A stretch of 64,000 bases of DNA from Serratia fonticola (GTDB lineage: Bacteria > Pseudomonadota > Gammaproteobacteria > Enterobacterales > Enterobacteriaceae): the NCBI RefSeq assembly GCF_006715025.1, contig NZ_VFMK01000001.1, forward strand, positions 868,001 to 932,000, in the 5' to 3' direction. The notes under the pieces are model-generated. The model worked only from the letters and a program-made list of their open reading frames with translations. It was not told where the DNA came from and searched no databases. Below, one piece after another: positions 16,632 to 25,640 of the stretch. The translations under genes were made by a program, and so were the position numbers. The first letter of the stretch is position 1. Every line of letters begins with the position of its first letter.

Positions 16632-19097
16632 TTACTCGTCTTCTTTGGTCTTTTCCAGCAAGGCCGGTGGGTTGCTGGTTTCCTCTGGCATGCTGACGCT
16701 TTCAATCGTCAGTTTGATTTCCGGCGTGATCAGATCGCTCAGCATGGTGTAAACCTCCATGGTGTGCTCACGGATGGCATCGCCAATATCATTGATATAG
16801 CCTTCTTCACGCAGCGTCGCCACCAGGGTGGAAAATACCGCTTTGTCAAAGAACTCTGGCGCGTTGATACCATGCAGTACCGACAGGCGCTGGGCCATAA
16901 TGCGGCTCTCTTTTTCCAATGCACCCCTATTGATACTTGGGTTGGCACTGAGGATTGACATGGTGATCGCATAGCGTTGCAAGGTTTCGCGTACCCCTGC
17001 CGCCAGTAATTGCAGCGGACGGATGCGGGCCGGGTTCAGCACCAGCTCATCGCCTTTATCGCAAATCAATTGTTGGCGCGCCAGCTCATCGATCAGCGGT
17101 TGCAGCACTTCCGGCAGTTGCTCTTTTTCATAACGCAGGAACAGCTCGGCTTTCAACATCGGATAAATCAGGCTGACCTGGCGCAACAGCTCGACGCGGG
17201 AAACGCGGCGGTGGTGCATGACGATGGTGGCAATCAACGATGGCAGCACCAGCATGTGGTGGATGTTGTTGCGGTAGTACGTCATCAGCACGGCCTGTTC
17301 GCGCGGCAGAATGATAATGTCACCGATGTTGTCTTTCTCTACTTCAAACTTGTTCATGTTCAAAGCGTGATCCAGCAATTGATCCGGCGTTTGCGTCGGT
17401 ACGGTGATATCGCGAGCATAAGGCACATTGCGCATCAGTTGCAGATAGCACTCCAACTGCTCAAGCAACTGTTCCCGGGTCAGCGAACGCTGGCGTGAGG
17501 CCAGTAACGCGGTAGAGCAGAGGTTCATGGCGTTGGCCGCGGCAGCGTTGTTGATGCGCACCATGATCTGTGCCGCCAGATCGTTCACCGCAGGTGTCAA
17601 CCAACTCGGGCGTTGTGCTTCTATCGGATCGATAGACTCACGCCAATGCGGGACGTGCTGATTGAGATATGGGGTCAGTGGTAAGGGTTCACCAAAGTTC
17701 ACGTAGCCCTGACCAAGGTTGCGTAATTTACGCAACCCACGCAGCATTTGCAGCAGGCTCTCTTTCTCTTTGGTCGCCCCGCGTAACTCTTTGGCATAGG
17801 TGCCGACTTCCATCACATGTTCGTAACCGATATAAATCGGCACCAGCGTGATGGGGCGAGTCCCTCCACGCAGCATGGCCTGAATGGTCATCGACAGGGT
17901 TCCGGTCTTCGGTTCCAGCAGACGGCCGGTACGTGAACGTCCGCCTTCAACAAAGTATTCCACCGAGTAGCCGCGCGTGAAGAGTTCGCCGAGATATTCG
18001 CGGAAAACGGTAGAGTAGAGTTTGTTGCCCTTGAAGGTTCGGCGAATAAAGAATGCCCCCAGGCGACGGAAGATTGGCCCGGCGGGCCAGAAGTTCAGGT
18101 TGATACCCGCGGCAATATGTGGGGGCACCAGGCCTTGATGATAGAGCACATAAGAGAGCAGCAGGTAATCCATATGGCTGCGGTGGCAAGGCACATAGAC
18201 GATCTCGTGACCATCTTGTGCCAATTGGCGCACACGCTCGGCATTGGTGACGTTGATCCCCTGATACAAACGGTTCCAGGTCCAGCTCAGAACACGATCG
18301 GAGAGGCGCACCGTCTCATACGAGAAATCGGCGGCGATTTCTTCCATCAAGGCGATCGCGTTCTGCTGGGCTTTTTCGTGCGAGATCTTCTTGCTGCGGG
18401 CTTCGTCCTCGACGGCTTTTTCGATCGCCTTGGAGGCCAACAGTTTATTGAACAGATCCTGGCGAACCGGCAGGCTCGGCCCAACGGCGGCCAGACGTTG
18501 ACGCGAGAAGTGCATTCGCGCCACACGAGCCAGTTTCTGCGCTATGGTTTTATCTGTACCGTGCTCTGTCGCCATGCGGCGTAAAGAAACGGTGTTGGAA
18601 AAACGGACGAAGCTATCGCGGCCTAACCACAATACGGCGAAGAATTTCTGCACGCCGTTGAGCAGGCGCAGGTGTGGTGTACCATGGCCTTCGCGCCCTG
18701 GAGAGCGGCCGAACATCACCGACACTGGCAGCATCTGGATATCAAGGTCCGGATTACTGCGGTGTAGATCCAGATAATCGTGGAACAGTTTTACCGATTC
18801 TTCTTTCGGAGTGTAATAGCGGAATACTCGTGGGCCACCATGCACGAAGACATAGCTCGGCAAAACGGTGCCGTCGATCTCCAGCGGATTAAGGGGATCG
18901 GGCAGATCCTGCGCCAGACACTGATTGCGCATGGTGAGCAAATCCGCCTTGGAATTATAAGGCAAAACATACAAAATCGGCCGTGAGGGATCCAACCCTA
19001 ACTCCGTGACCGGATCTAAAGGGATAACTTTACTTCTTACCAACAGTTTCAGTGGTAAATTCAATAACTTGTAATAAATTTTACGCCAACCTGACAT
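16632..19097 (-). CDS. plsB: Glycerol-3-phosphate acyltransferase PlsB
   Basis: Membrane-bound enzyme that acylates sn-glycerol 3-phosphate at position 1, the first step of phospholipid synthesis. The ATG at 19097 (MSGWRKIYYKLLNLPLKLLV) agrees with E. coli and gives 821 residues (E. coli 807). Acyltransferase motif I is CHRSHMDYLL (HX4D, about residue 310), with GAFFIRR (motif II), FVEGGRSRTG (motif III) and LVPIYIGYE (motif IV). The upstream extension to 19220 overlaps the dgkA promoter region and is rejected. Divergent from dgkA. Confidence 0.96.
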   Translation of the reverse strand: MSGWRKIYYKLLNLPLKLLVRSKVIPLDPVTELGLDPSRPILYVLPYNSKADLLTMRNQCLAQDLPDPLNPLEIDGTVLPSYVFVHGGPRVFRYYTPKEESVKLFHDYLDLHRSNPDLDIQMLPVSVMFGRSPGREGHGTPHLRLLNGVQKFFAVLWLGRDSFVRFSNTVSLRRMATEHGTDKTIAQKLARVARMHFSRQRLAAVGPSLPVRQDLFNKLLASKAIEKAVEDEARSKKISHEKAQQNAIALMEEIAADFSYETVRLSDRVLSWTWNRLYQGINVTNAERVRQLAQDGHEIVYVPCHRSHMDYLLLSYVLYHQGLVPPHIAAGINLNFWPAGPIFRRLGAFFIRRTFKGNKLYSTVFREYLGELFTRGYSVEYFVEGGRSRTGRLLEPKTGTLSMTIQAMLRGGTRPITLVPIYIGYEHVMEVGTYAKELRGATKEKESLLQMLRGLRKLRNLGQGYVNFGEPLPLTPYLNQHVPHWRESIDPIEAQRPSWLTPAVNDLAAQIMVRINNAAAANAMNLCSTALLASRQRSLTREQLLEQLECYLQLMRNVPYARDITVPTQTPDQLLDHALNMNKFEVEKDNIGDIIILPREQAVLMTYYRNNIHHMLVLPSLIATIVMHHRRVSRVELLRQVSLIYPMLKAELFLRYEKEQLPEVLQPLIDELARQQLICDKGDELVLNPARIRPLQLLAAGVRETLQRYAITMSILSANPSINRGALEKESRIMAQRLSVLHGINAPEFFDKAVFSTLVATLREEGYINDIGDAIREHTMEVYTMLSDLITPEIKLTIESVSMPEETSNPPALLEKTKEDE

Positions 19098-19202
19098 AAC
19101 AACGTGAAGCCTCTTGTTAGCAATTCGCCGCAAGCATACCAGAAACTGGATAGCAGATCTGTGGTGTTGGAAATCCTGAGCCGTTAGGGTAACGGAACAC
19201 AT

Positions 19203-19217
19203 ACTTGAATTATGACT
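19203..19217. repeat. Half copy of the copy C repeat end
   Basis: ACTTGAATTATGACT is identical to the right end of the larger element at 33486-33555. It lies in the plsB-dgkA divergent region just ahead of dgkA. Confidence 0.4.
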
Positions 19218-19235
19218 CACCTTGCGAGATTAAAC

Positions 19236-19604
19236 ATGGCAAATCAAGCAACCGGCCTGACACGCATCATTAAAGCTGCGGGCTATTCATATAAAGGGTT
19301 AACCGCAGCCTGGCAGAACGAAGCAGCGTTCCGTCAGGAGTTGGTCGCGACCGTGGTGGCTATCATACTGGCGATTTGGCTTGATGTGGGTGCGATCGCC
19401 CGCATTTTATTGATCGGATCGGTGCTGCTGGTGATGATTGTCGAGATCCTCAACAGTGCCATTGAGGCGATTGTCGATCGCGTAGGGACGGAATATCACG
19501 AACTTTCGGGGCGCGCAAAAGACATGGGATCGGCGGCGGTGTCGCTCGCGATTATTCTGGCCTTGTTCGTTTGGGGATCGGTGCTTTGGCAACATTTCGC
19601 CTGA
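19236..19604 (+). CDS. dgkA: Diacylglycerol kinase DgkA
   Basis: Small trimeric inner-membrane kinase that recycles diacylglycerol to phosphatidic acid. The ATG at 19236 (MANQATGLTRIIKAAGYSYKG) matches E. coli DgkA; 122 residues. The active-site stretch EILNSAIEAIVDR with the following SGRAKDMGSAAV is intact, as is NEAAFRQE at the entry to helix 1. Three membrane helices are visible. Neighbours plsB and lexA match E. coli order. Confidence 0.96.
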   Translation: MANQATGLTRIIKAAGYSYKGLTAAWQNEAAFRQELVATVVAIILAIWLDVGAIARILLIGSVLLVMIVEILNSAIEAIVDRVGTEYHELSGRAKDMGSAAVSLAIILALFVWGSVLWQHFA

Positions 19605-19682
19605 AAATAAGGCGACAATGTTGCGAACAGGCTCGCTAATCCCTGATTTTTATTTATTCTTCGGTTCCCAATCCAGACTTAC

Positions 19683-19698
19683 CTGTATATACTCACAG
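19683..19698. promoter_or_regulatory. LexA box 1 upstream of lexA
   Basis: CTGTATATACTCACAG fits the SOS box CTGT-N8-ACAG exactly, 30 bases before lexA. Confidence 0.93.
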
Positions 19699-19703
19699 CA
19701 AGA

Positions 19704-19719
19704 CTGTATAAACAAACAG
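19704..19719. promoter_or_regulatory. LexA box 2 upstream of lexA
   Basis: CTGTATAAACAAACAG, a second exact SOS box. The two boxes are 21 bases apart, the autoregulatory tandem arrangement known for lexA. Confidence 0.93.
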
Positions 19720-19727
19720 GGGGCGGA

Positions 19728-20336
19728 ATGAAAGCACTAACTACCAGACAGCAAGAGGTCTACGACCTGATTCGCGATCATATTTCGCAAACGGGCATGC
19801 CACCGACGCGTGCCGAGATCGCTATGCGTCTGGGGTTCCGCTCACCAAATGCTGCAGAAGAGCACTTGAAAGCGCTGGCGCGCAAAGGTGTCATCGAAAT
19901 TGTCTCCGGGGCTTCACGCGGTATCCGCCTGTTGATGGAAGACGAAGAGGGGTTACCTCTGGTCGGCCGCGTTGCTGCGGGTGAGCCTCTGTTGGCGCAG
20001 CAGCACATTGAGGGGCACTATAAAGTCGATCCTTCCCTGTTCAAGCCTAATGCCGACTTTCTGCTGCGTGTCAGCGGTATGTCGATGCGTGACATTGGTA
20101 TTCTGGATGGCGATCTGCTGGCAGTACATAAAACTCAAGACGTGCGTAACGGCCAGGTGGTTGTCGCCCGTATTGAAGATGAAGTCACGGTCAAACGGTT
20201 GAAAAAACACGGCAACGTCGTTGAATTGCTGCCGGAAAACAGTGAGTTTCAGCCAATAGTGGTCGATCTGCGTGAGCAGAACTTTACGATCGAAGGCCTG
20301 GCTGTGGGGGTGATCCGCAACGGCGACTGGATCTAA
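19728..20336 (+). CDS. lexA: SOS response repressor LexA
   Basis: Dimeric repressor of DNA damage genes that cleaves itself when RecA is activated. 202 residues, the same as E. coli. Winged-helix HTH with PPTRAEIAMRLGFRSPNAAEEHLKAL (about 25-50). Self-cleavage site Ala-Gly in GRVAAGEPLL (about 80-89), catalytic Ser in SGMSMRDIG (about 116-124) and Lys in DEVTVKRLKK (about 150-159). Preceded by two LexA boxes and followed by dinF. Confidence 0.97.
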   Translation: MKALTTRQQEVYDLIRDHISQTGMPPTRAEIAMRLGFRSPNAAEEHLKALARKGVIEIVSGASRGIRLLMEDEEGLPLVGRVAAGEPLLAQQHIEGHYKVDPSLFKPNADFLLRVSGMSMRDIGILDGDLLAVHKTQDVRNGQVVVARIEDEVTVKRLKKHGNVVELLPENSEFQPIVVDLREQNFTIEGLAVGVIRNGDWI

Positions 20337-20443
20337 ACGCGATTCTCTATTGCTACCCGCTATAACGGGTTATTTCGCCCCAGCTCTGGGGCGAAATCTA
20401 TTCTTAATCTGCCTCTTCGTATTACCACGGGAACATATCTTCT

Positions 20444-21787
20444 ATGCGCCTGCTCGCAGCCTTCACCAGTAACACCGATAAAGCGTTATGGCGCCTGGCG
20501 TTGCCGATGATTTTCTCCAATATTACCGTTCCCTTGCTTGGCCTGGTGGATACTGCCGTGATTGGCCATCTTGATAGCCCCACTTACCTTGGTGGCGTTG
20601 CGGTAGGGGCAATGGCGACCAGTTTTCTGTTTATGCTGCTGTTGTTCCTGCGTATGAGTACGACAGGGCTGGCGGCACAGGCGTTAGGTGCACAGGATCC
20701 GCACAAGTTGGCCAAGGCCTTTATGCAACCGTTACTGTTGGCACTGGTTGCCGGGCTGGCGATTGTGCTGTTACGAACACCGCTGATCGCGCTGGCTTTG
20801 AGCATTGTAGGCGGCGATCGGGAAGTCTTGGAACAGGCCAGGTTGTTTCTGGAGATCCGTTGGCTGAGTGCCCCGGCGGCCTTGGCCAATATGGTGTTAC
20901 TCGGTTGGCTGCTTGGTGTGCAGTATGTGCGCGCCCCGGTGATATTGCTGATTGTGGGTAACCTGCTGAATATTGTGCTGGATATCTGGCTGGTGATGGG
21001 GCTGGGTTGGAATGTGCAAGGCGCCGCCGCTGCAACGGTAATCGCCGAGTATGCCACGCTGCTGCTAGGGATTGGGTTATCCTGGCGGGTACTTCGTTTG
21101 CGGGGTATCTCGCTGGTGATGTTGCGCACCGCCTGGCGCGGTAATCTGCGTCGCCTGCTGGCGCTTAACCGCGACATTATGCTGCGTTCACTATTACTTC
21201 AGCTGTGCTTTGCTTCGTTGACTATTCTGGGAGCCCGCATGGGGGGCGAGGTGGTGGCGGTGAATGCGGTGCTGATGAATTTGCTGACGTTCACCGCCTA
21301 CGCTCTGGATGGTTTTGCTTACGCGGTAGAAGCGCATTCTGGTCATGCCTACGGCGCACGTGACGATAGGCAACTACGCAATGTATGGCGCGCTGCCTGC
21401 CGTCAGGCTTGTCTGGTGGCATCTGGTTTTGCCGTCATCTACCTGTTTGCCGGGCAGCAGATTGTGGCGGCCTTAACTTCCCTGCCGGAACTGCGTGCCT
21501 TGGCGAATCATTATCTTCCTTGGCAAGTGGTGCTGCCTTTGGTGGGTGTTTGGTGCTATCTGTTGGATGGGATGTTTATTGGTGCCACCCGTGGCGCCGA
21601 AATGCGTAACAGTATGGCCGTGGCTGCATCCGGTTATGGCCTTACCTTGTTCACCCTTCCTGTACTGGGTAACCATGGTTTATGGTTGGCATTGGCGGTA
21701 TTCCTGGCGCTGAGAGGGATAGCATTAGGCTGGATATGGCACCGTCATAACGTCAATGGAACATGGTTTTCAGCGCCGGTGAGTTAG
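20444..21787 (+). CDS. dinF: MATE family efflux protein DinF
   Basis: Twelve-helix MATE transporter of 447 residues, DNA-damage-inducible with lexA in E. coli and linked there to protection from oxidative stress. Duplicate MATE halves are visible, beginning LALPMIFSNITVPLLGLVDTAVIGHL and, in the second half, LRSLLLQLCFASLTILGARMGG. It lies 107 bases after lexA with no clear terminator between them, so co-transcription from the SOS promoter is likely. Confidence 0.93.
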   Translation: MRLLAAFTSNTDKALWRLALPMIFSNITVPLLGLVDTAVIGHLDSPTYLGGVAVGAMATSFLFMLLLFLRMSTTGLAAQALGAQDPHKLAKAFMQPLLLALVAGLAIVLLRTPLIALALSIVGGDREVLEQARLFLEIRWLSAPAALANMVLLGWLLGVQYVRAPVILLIVGNLLNIVLDIWLVMGLGWNVQGAAAATVIAEYATLLLGIGLSWRVLRLRGISLVMLRTAWRGNLRRLLALNRDIMLRSLLLQLCFASLTILGARMGGEVVAVNAVLMNLLTFTAYALDGFAYAVEAHSGHAYGARDDRQLRNVWRAACRQACLVASGFAVIYLFAGQQIVAALTSLPELRALANHYLPWQVVLPLVGVWCYLLDGMFIGATRGAEMRNSMAVAASGYGLTLFTLPVLGNHGLWLALAVFLALRGIALGWIWHRHNVNGTWFSAPVS

Positions 21788-21801
21788 GGGGTATCGGATA
21801 T

Positions 21802-21827
21802 AAATACATCAAATTCAGTGATGTATT
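21802..21827 (+). terminator. Terminator after dinF
   Basis: AAATACATCA and TGATGTATTT form a 10-bp stem with a short T-rich tail. Its AT-rich stem makes it moderate in strength. Confidence 0.55.
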
Positions 21828-22104
21828 TTATGTGATTCATACATTTCGTTACATGTCATACCGATGGTTTTGTCCCCGCTTCCGCCTGTTTTAACAGCGT
21901 TTTTTTCTATTAAGATTATTCTTACCCTGTTTTCATGCTGCCTTTCTAACTCTTTGCGTGATTAACATCTATAGTTAGTCACGTGGCTGGCGAATTAAGC
22001 CATCGCTTAATTGGCAACGGGATGCATCAAGCAACCTTAAATTTTACTCAGTTAAGTCCAGCCAGATTTATCTAAAACTGACTAACACTGGTAACGGAGA
22101 GATT

Positions 22105-22314
22105 ATGAACAAAGATCAAGCCGACGGTAACTGGAAGCAGTTTAAAGGTAAAGTGAAGGAAAAATGGGGCAAGCTGACCGATGACGATCTGACGGTCATC
22201 CAAGGGAAACGCGAACAGCTTGTCGGTAAAATCCAGGAACGCTATGGCTACCAGAAAGAGGCAGCCGAGAAAGAAGTTAAAGCCTGGGAAGATCACAGCA
22301 AGTATCGTTGGTAG
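22105..22314 (+). CDS. yjbJ: CsbD family stress protein YjbJ
   Basis: A 69-residue, highly charged soluble protein of the CsbD-like family: MNKDQADGNWKQFKGKVKEKWGKLTDDDLTVIQGKREQL, ending in a short helical tail. Abundant, sigma-S dependent in E. coli; biochemical role unknown. The 317 bases between dinF and this gene hold the dinF terminator and presumably its promoter; no other gene is seen there. Confidence 0.93.
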   Translation: MNKDQADGNWKQFKGKVKEKWGKLTDDDLTVIQGKREQLVGKIQERYGYQKEAAEKEVKAWEDHSKYRW

Positions 22315-22420
22315 CGCGATGAGCCGCCGATAACCGCGGCGCTACGACACCATCTGGCCTGGCTATTCCCCCTATGCCAAGGCCACGGGAACATGGATGT
22401 CCCCGTCCCCACCACTGCGC

Positions 22421-22930
22421 TTATTTCTTCTTTATCACAATACTGTGGTCGTGATCGCAATCGTGTTTACTCTCACAAGCCTCAACCTCAACACAGGCAG
22501 CGCAGAGGCCATGGGCTTCAACCACGCTGTGGCGTAACACAAACCCCGATTCTTGAGCGAGTTTTTGTAGGGTTTCTTCTACCCCTTCGGTGGTGCGCTC
22601 AGTGACCTGCCCGCAACGATCGCAGATAAACAGGGCTGAAGTGTGCATCGGCTGCTCAAAGTGATGGCACAGCACATAACTGTTGGCAGACTCCACGCGG
22701 TGAATAAATCCTTGCTCCAGCAAAAAATCCAGGGCGCGGTAAACCGTTGGCGGTTTGGCTTGAGGCTCTGCCACGCGCAGCAGATCCAGCAGATCATAAG
22801 CGCTGATGGCACCGGGCTGCTCAGCCATCAGGCGTAACACTTCCAGCCGTTGCGGGGTCAGTCGCACGTTGCGTTGCTGACAGAGTTGTTCAGCCTGCGC
22901 GAGCAGCTTTTCCTGGTTGGTTGAGTTCAT
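22421..22930 (-). CDS. zur: Zinc uptake regulator Zur
   Basis: Fur-family repressor of zinc uptake genes, 169 residues. The winged helix (VRLTPQRLEVLRLM, PPTVYRALDFLLEQGFIHRVES) is followed by the dimerisation domain with the structural zinc cysteines CDRCGQ and CAACVEVEAC, and a His/Cys-rich tail HDCDHDH. The start at 22930 (MNSTNQEKLLAQAEQLCQQRNV) lines up with E. coli Zur; the longer frame to 22981 is rejected. Convergent with yjbJ. Confidence 0.95.
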   Translation of the reverse strand: MNSTNQEKLLAQAEQLCQQRNVRLTPQRLEVLRLMAEQPGAISAYDLLDLLRVAEPQAKPPTVYRALDFLLEQGFIHRVESANSYVLCHHFEQPMHTSALFICDRCGQVTERTTEGVEETLQKLAQESGFVLRHSVVEAHGLCAACVEVEACESKHDCDHDHSIVIKKK

Positions 22931-23183
22931 AGCAAATATCCCGGTACGCAAAAAAGCCGATTTTATCATGTTTAAGAGCAATCGCCGAGAGTTGCCCCAT
23001 TTTCAGCGGATAAGGCGACATGAACAGGCCATCCACAGGAAACATAGTGTTTGAAATGAGATGCAGATCACGATTCATTGCGTCTTTACCGGAGCACATC
23101 ATCTTTACTGTTTTCTCGTATAGGTTCCGGCGTAGCGTAGCGGTATAACCGGTAGCGGAGTTTACCCCTTCAGGAGTCAGAGA

Positions 23184-23765
23184 ATGACGGAAAGAGAAAA
23201 GTTGCTGCGTGGTGACGTCTACAACAGCCGTGATGATGAATTGATTACGATGTATCATCGAGCGCGAGGATTAACCAAACAGCTTGCCGCGCTGGACTCA
23301 CATCAGGCTGAAGAGAAGAAACAACTGCTGCGTCAACTGTTCGCCGCCTGGGGTGATGAGAGCTGGATCGAGTTGCCATTCTGGTGTGATTATGGCCAGC
23401 ATATCCGTATTGGCAGGAACTGTTTCATCAACGTCAATGCGGTCTTTCTTGACTGCAACACCATTACCATCGGCGATAACACGTTGATTGGCCCAAACGT
23501 ACAAATCTATACGCCAAGCCATCCCCTCAAGGCCAGTGAACGTTTTACCGGCAATCCTGATTTTCCGTTCCATACTTCGGCCCAACCGGTTGTTATCGGT
23601 AGTAACGTCTGGATTGGGGGGAATGTGGTGATCCTGCCAGGAGTCACGATTGGTGATGGTACTACGATCGGTGCGGGTAGCGTCGTGACCGGCGATATAC
23701 CGTCGAATGTGTTGGCGTTGGGCCAGCCTTGCCGTGTCATCAGGCAACTGGAATTGCCGTCTTGA
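23184..23765 (+). CDS. maa: Sugar O-acetyltransferase (Maa/LacA family)
   Basis: A left-handed beta-helix acetyl-CoA-dependent acetyltransferase of 193 residues. The N-terminal Maa-type helical cap is MTEREKLLRGDVYNSRDDEL. It is followed by the pocket residues PFWCDYGQHIRIGRNCFINVN, the catalytic-His region IYTPSHPL and hexapeptide coils (VVIGSNVWIGGNVVILPGVTIGDGTTIGAGSVVTGDIP). Maltose O-acetyltransferase is the best guess; galactoside or other sugar specificity cannot be excluded. Stand-alone between zur and dusA. Confidence 0.82.
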   Translation: MTEREKLLRGDVYNSRDDELITMYHRARGLTKQLAALDSHQAEEKKQLLRQLFAAWGDESWIELPFWCDYGQHIRIGRNCFINVNAVFLDCNTITIGDNTLIGPNVQIYTPSHPLKASERFTGNPDFPFHTSAQPVVIGSNVWIGGNVVILPGVTIGDGTTIGAGSVVTGDIPSNVLALGQPCRVIRQLELPS

Positions 23766-23967
23766 TTCAGCCGTGATGGTGGTTATTGGCTGGTGAAAAA
23801 TGTGCATTTTCGGCGTGGGCGGGAAACTGTCGATATCGTTTCTTTTTAAACTGACTTAATGGTGATTTTCCCAAGGCCCTCGATTGCCGTTATAATAGCC
23901 GTTTGCGACATCGGCACAGATCGCCGTTTGTTGAATCCCAGACATCTCAGGTAGCCAGTAACTCAGC

Positions 23968-24978
23968 ATGACGAAAGACATTAACGCCCCCAAATACGCC
24001 GCCAATCGTTTCTCCATCGCGCCGATGCTCGACTGGACCGATCGTCATTGCCGTTACTTCCACCGTTTACTGAGCAAGGAAACGCTGCTGTACACCGAAA
24101 TGGTGACTACCGGCGCGATTATTCACGGTAAGGGTGACTATCTGGCCTACAGCGAAGAAGAGCATCCTGTGGCACTGCAACTGGGCGGCAGCGATCCTGC
24201 GGCATTGGCGCACTGTGCCAAGTTGGCGGAACAGCGCGGTTATGATGAGATTAACCTCAATGTCGGCTGTCCTTCAGATCGTGTGCAGAATGGTATGTTT
24301 GGTGCCTGCCTGATGGGCCAGGCGACGCTAGTCGCTGACTGTATCAAAGCGATGCGTGACGTAGTGTCGATTCCCGTGACGGTGAAAACCCGTATCGGTA
24401 TCGACGATCAGGACAGTTATGCGTTCCTGTGCGACTTCATTTCTACCGTGGCAGGGCGCGGTGAGTGCGATATGTTCACGATTCATGCCCGTAAAGCCTG
24501 GCTTTCAGGCTTGAGCCCGAAAGAAAACCGTGAAGTCCCACCGTTGGACTACCCACGAGTCTATCAGTTGAAACGAGATTTCCCCGCGTTAACCATCGCG
24601 ATCAATGGCGGAGTGAAAACGCTGGAAGAGGCAAAACAGCACCTGCAGCATCTGGATGGCGTGATGATGGGCCGTGAGGCCTATCAGAACCCGGGCATTC
24701 TTGCACGAGTCGATAGTGAAATATTTGGCGCTCAGGTTGAAGTGATGGACAGCGTTGCGATCATTGAATCGCTGTATCCTTACATCGAACGTGAACTGGC
24801 GAATGGAACCTATCTGGGTCACATAACGCGCCACATTCTTGGTTTGTTCCAAGGCGTACCGGGGGCGCGGCAGTGGCGTCGTCACCTGAGCGAAAACGCC
24901 CATAAACCAGGGGCTGATGTGCGGATCGTCGAGCAAGCTTTGGCGTTGGTGCGTTCTCCGCGTACAGAAATGGCATAA
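23968..24978 (+). CDS. dusA: tRNA-dihydrouridine(20/20a) synthase DusA
   Basis: Flavin enzyme that reduces U20/U20a in the tRNA D-loop. 336 residues with FMN-barrel start FSIAPMLDWTDRHCRYFHRLLS, the signature NLNVGCPSDRVQNGMFGACLM carrying the catalytic Cys (about residue 110), FTIHARKAWLSGLSPKENR and the phosphate-binding INGGVKTLEEA and VMMGREAYQNPG. dusA is a known integration target for mobile elements; here it appears intact at both ends. Confidence 0.95.
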   Translation: MTKDINAPKYAANRFSIAPMLDWTDRHCRYFHRLLSKETLLYTEMVTTGAIIHGKGDYLAYSEEEHPVALQLGGSDPAALAHCAKLAEQRGYDEINLNVGCPSDRVQNGMFGACLMGQATLVADCIKAMRDVVSIPVTVKTRIGIDDQDSYAFLCDFISTVAGRGECDMFTIHARKAWLSGLSPKENREVPPLDYPRVYQLKRDFPALTIAINGGVKTLEEAKQHLQHLDGVMMGREAYQNPGILARVDSEIFGAQVEVMDSVAIIESLYPYIERELANGTYLGHITRHILGLFQGVPGARQWRRHLSENAHKPGADVRIVEQALALVRSPRTEMA

Positions 24979-25069
24979 CATTGACTAAAAGTTGGTGTTT
25001 TTGACCAATGGCCACACGGAGGGTGGCCTGCTTTCACTTCTATTTCAATCAGTTATCTTCTCGGGCAGG

Positions 25070-25085
25070 TTGGCACGCTTCTTGT
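25070..25085 (+). promoter_or_regulatory. Sigma-54 promoter of pspG
   Basis: TTGGCACGCTTCTTGT has the GG and GC-type doublets of the -24/-12 promoter (TGGCAC-N5-TTGC/T), about 42 bases upstream of the pspG start. pspG is a sigma-54/PspF-dependent gene in E. coli. Confidence 0.8.
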
Positions 25086-25126
25086 AAGAACAAAAGAGAT
25101 GCATTGTTTTTGCTAAGGAGCCCCCC

Positions 25127-25345
25127 ATGTTGGAACTGTTCTTTCTTGTCGGCTTTGTGCTCATGTTGGCGGTGACCGGTATTTCACTGCTGGGTGTGAT
25201 CGCCGCGCTGTTTGTGGCGGCGGCTTTCATGTTGCTCGGTGGGCTGTTTGCTATGGTGATTAAACTGCTGCCGTGGCTGATCCTGGCGGTTGTTGGTGTG
25301 TGGATATACCGTTCTATGCAGAAACCACAGGTACGTCGGTATTAA
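25127..25345 (+). CDS. pspG: Envelope stress (phage shock) protein PspG
   Basis: A 72-residue inner-membrane protein with two or three hydrophobic segments (MLELFFLVGFVLMLAVTGISLLGVI and LLPWLILAVVGVWIYRSMQ). Effector of the phage shock response, which helps maintain proton motive force when the inner membrane is damaged. Position between dusA and qor, and a sigma-54 promoter, support the call. About 295 bases with no further gene lie between it and qor; they contain only the shared terminator. Confidence 0.92.
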   Translation: MLELFFLVGFVLMLAVTGISLLGVIAALFVAAAFMLLGGLFAMVIKLLPWLILAVVGVWIYRSMQKPQVRRY

Positions 25346-25606
25346 TGTTTTTTGCTGATTTATCAGTCAGTCACGCTGAAAATGATGAAGCAATTTACTT
25401 GCTTAATGCGGCAGAGATCACACCTTGGTGTTTTAAATGCGAATGCGGCACATTAAGCGTATTTTTTACTTTTTGAGGCTGCTAGGATGGCTCCCGCAGC
25501 AGTGATACCAAAGATTTCATCACCGCGAGAGCTGACAATAAGTGTTGCTTAAAGCTTCCCCCATCTCTAGCGGACTCTGCTCTACCCCTACAAATGCAGT
25601 ACATAG

Positions 25607-25637
25607 AAAGGGCTCCTTACGGAGCCCTTTTCTTTTT
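25607..25637. terminator. Terminator between pspG and qor
   Basis: AAAGGGCTCC TTAC GGAGCCCTTT followed by TCTTTTT on the + strand; an A/T-rich flank on the other side allows use by qor too. Confidence 0.8.
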
Positions 25638-25640
25638 GCG

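Noticed and set aside
23968..24978. dusA as an integration site of a mobile element
   Set aside because: dusA and its neighbours are in normal core order with no phage genes near it.
25346..25606. Possible small RNA between pspG and qor
   Set aside because: Only the shared terminator is clear; no promoter or known sRNA family recognised.
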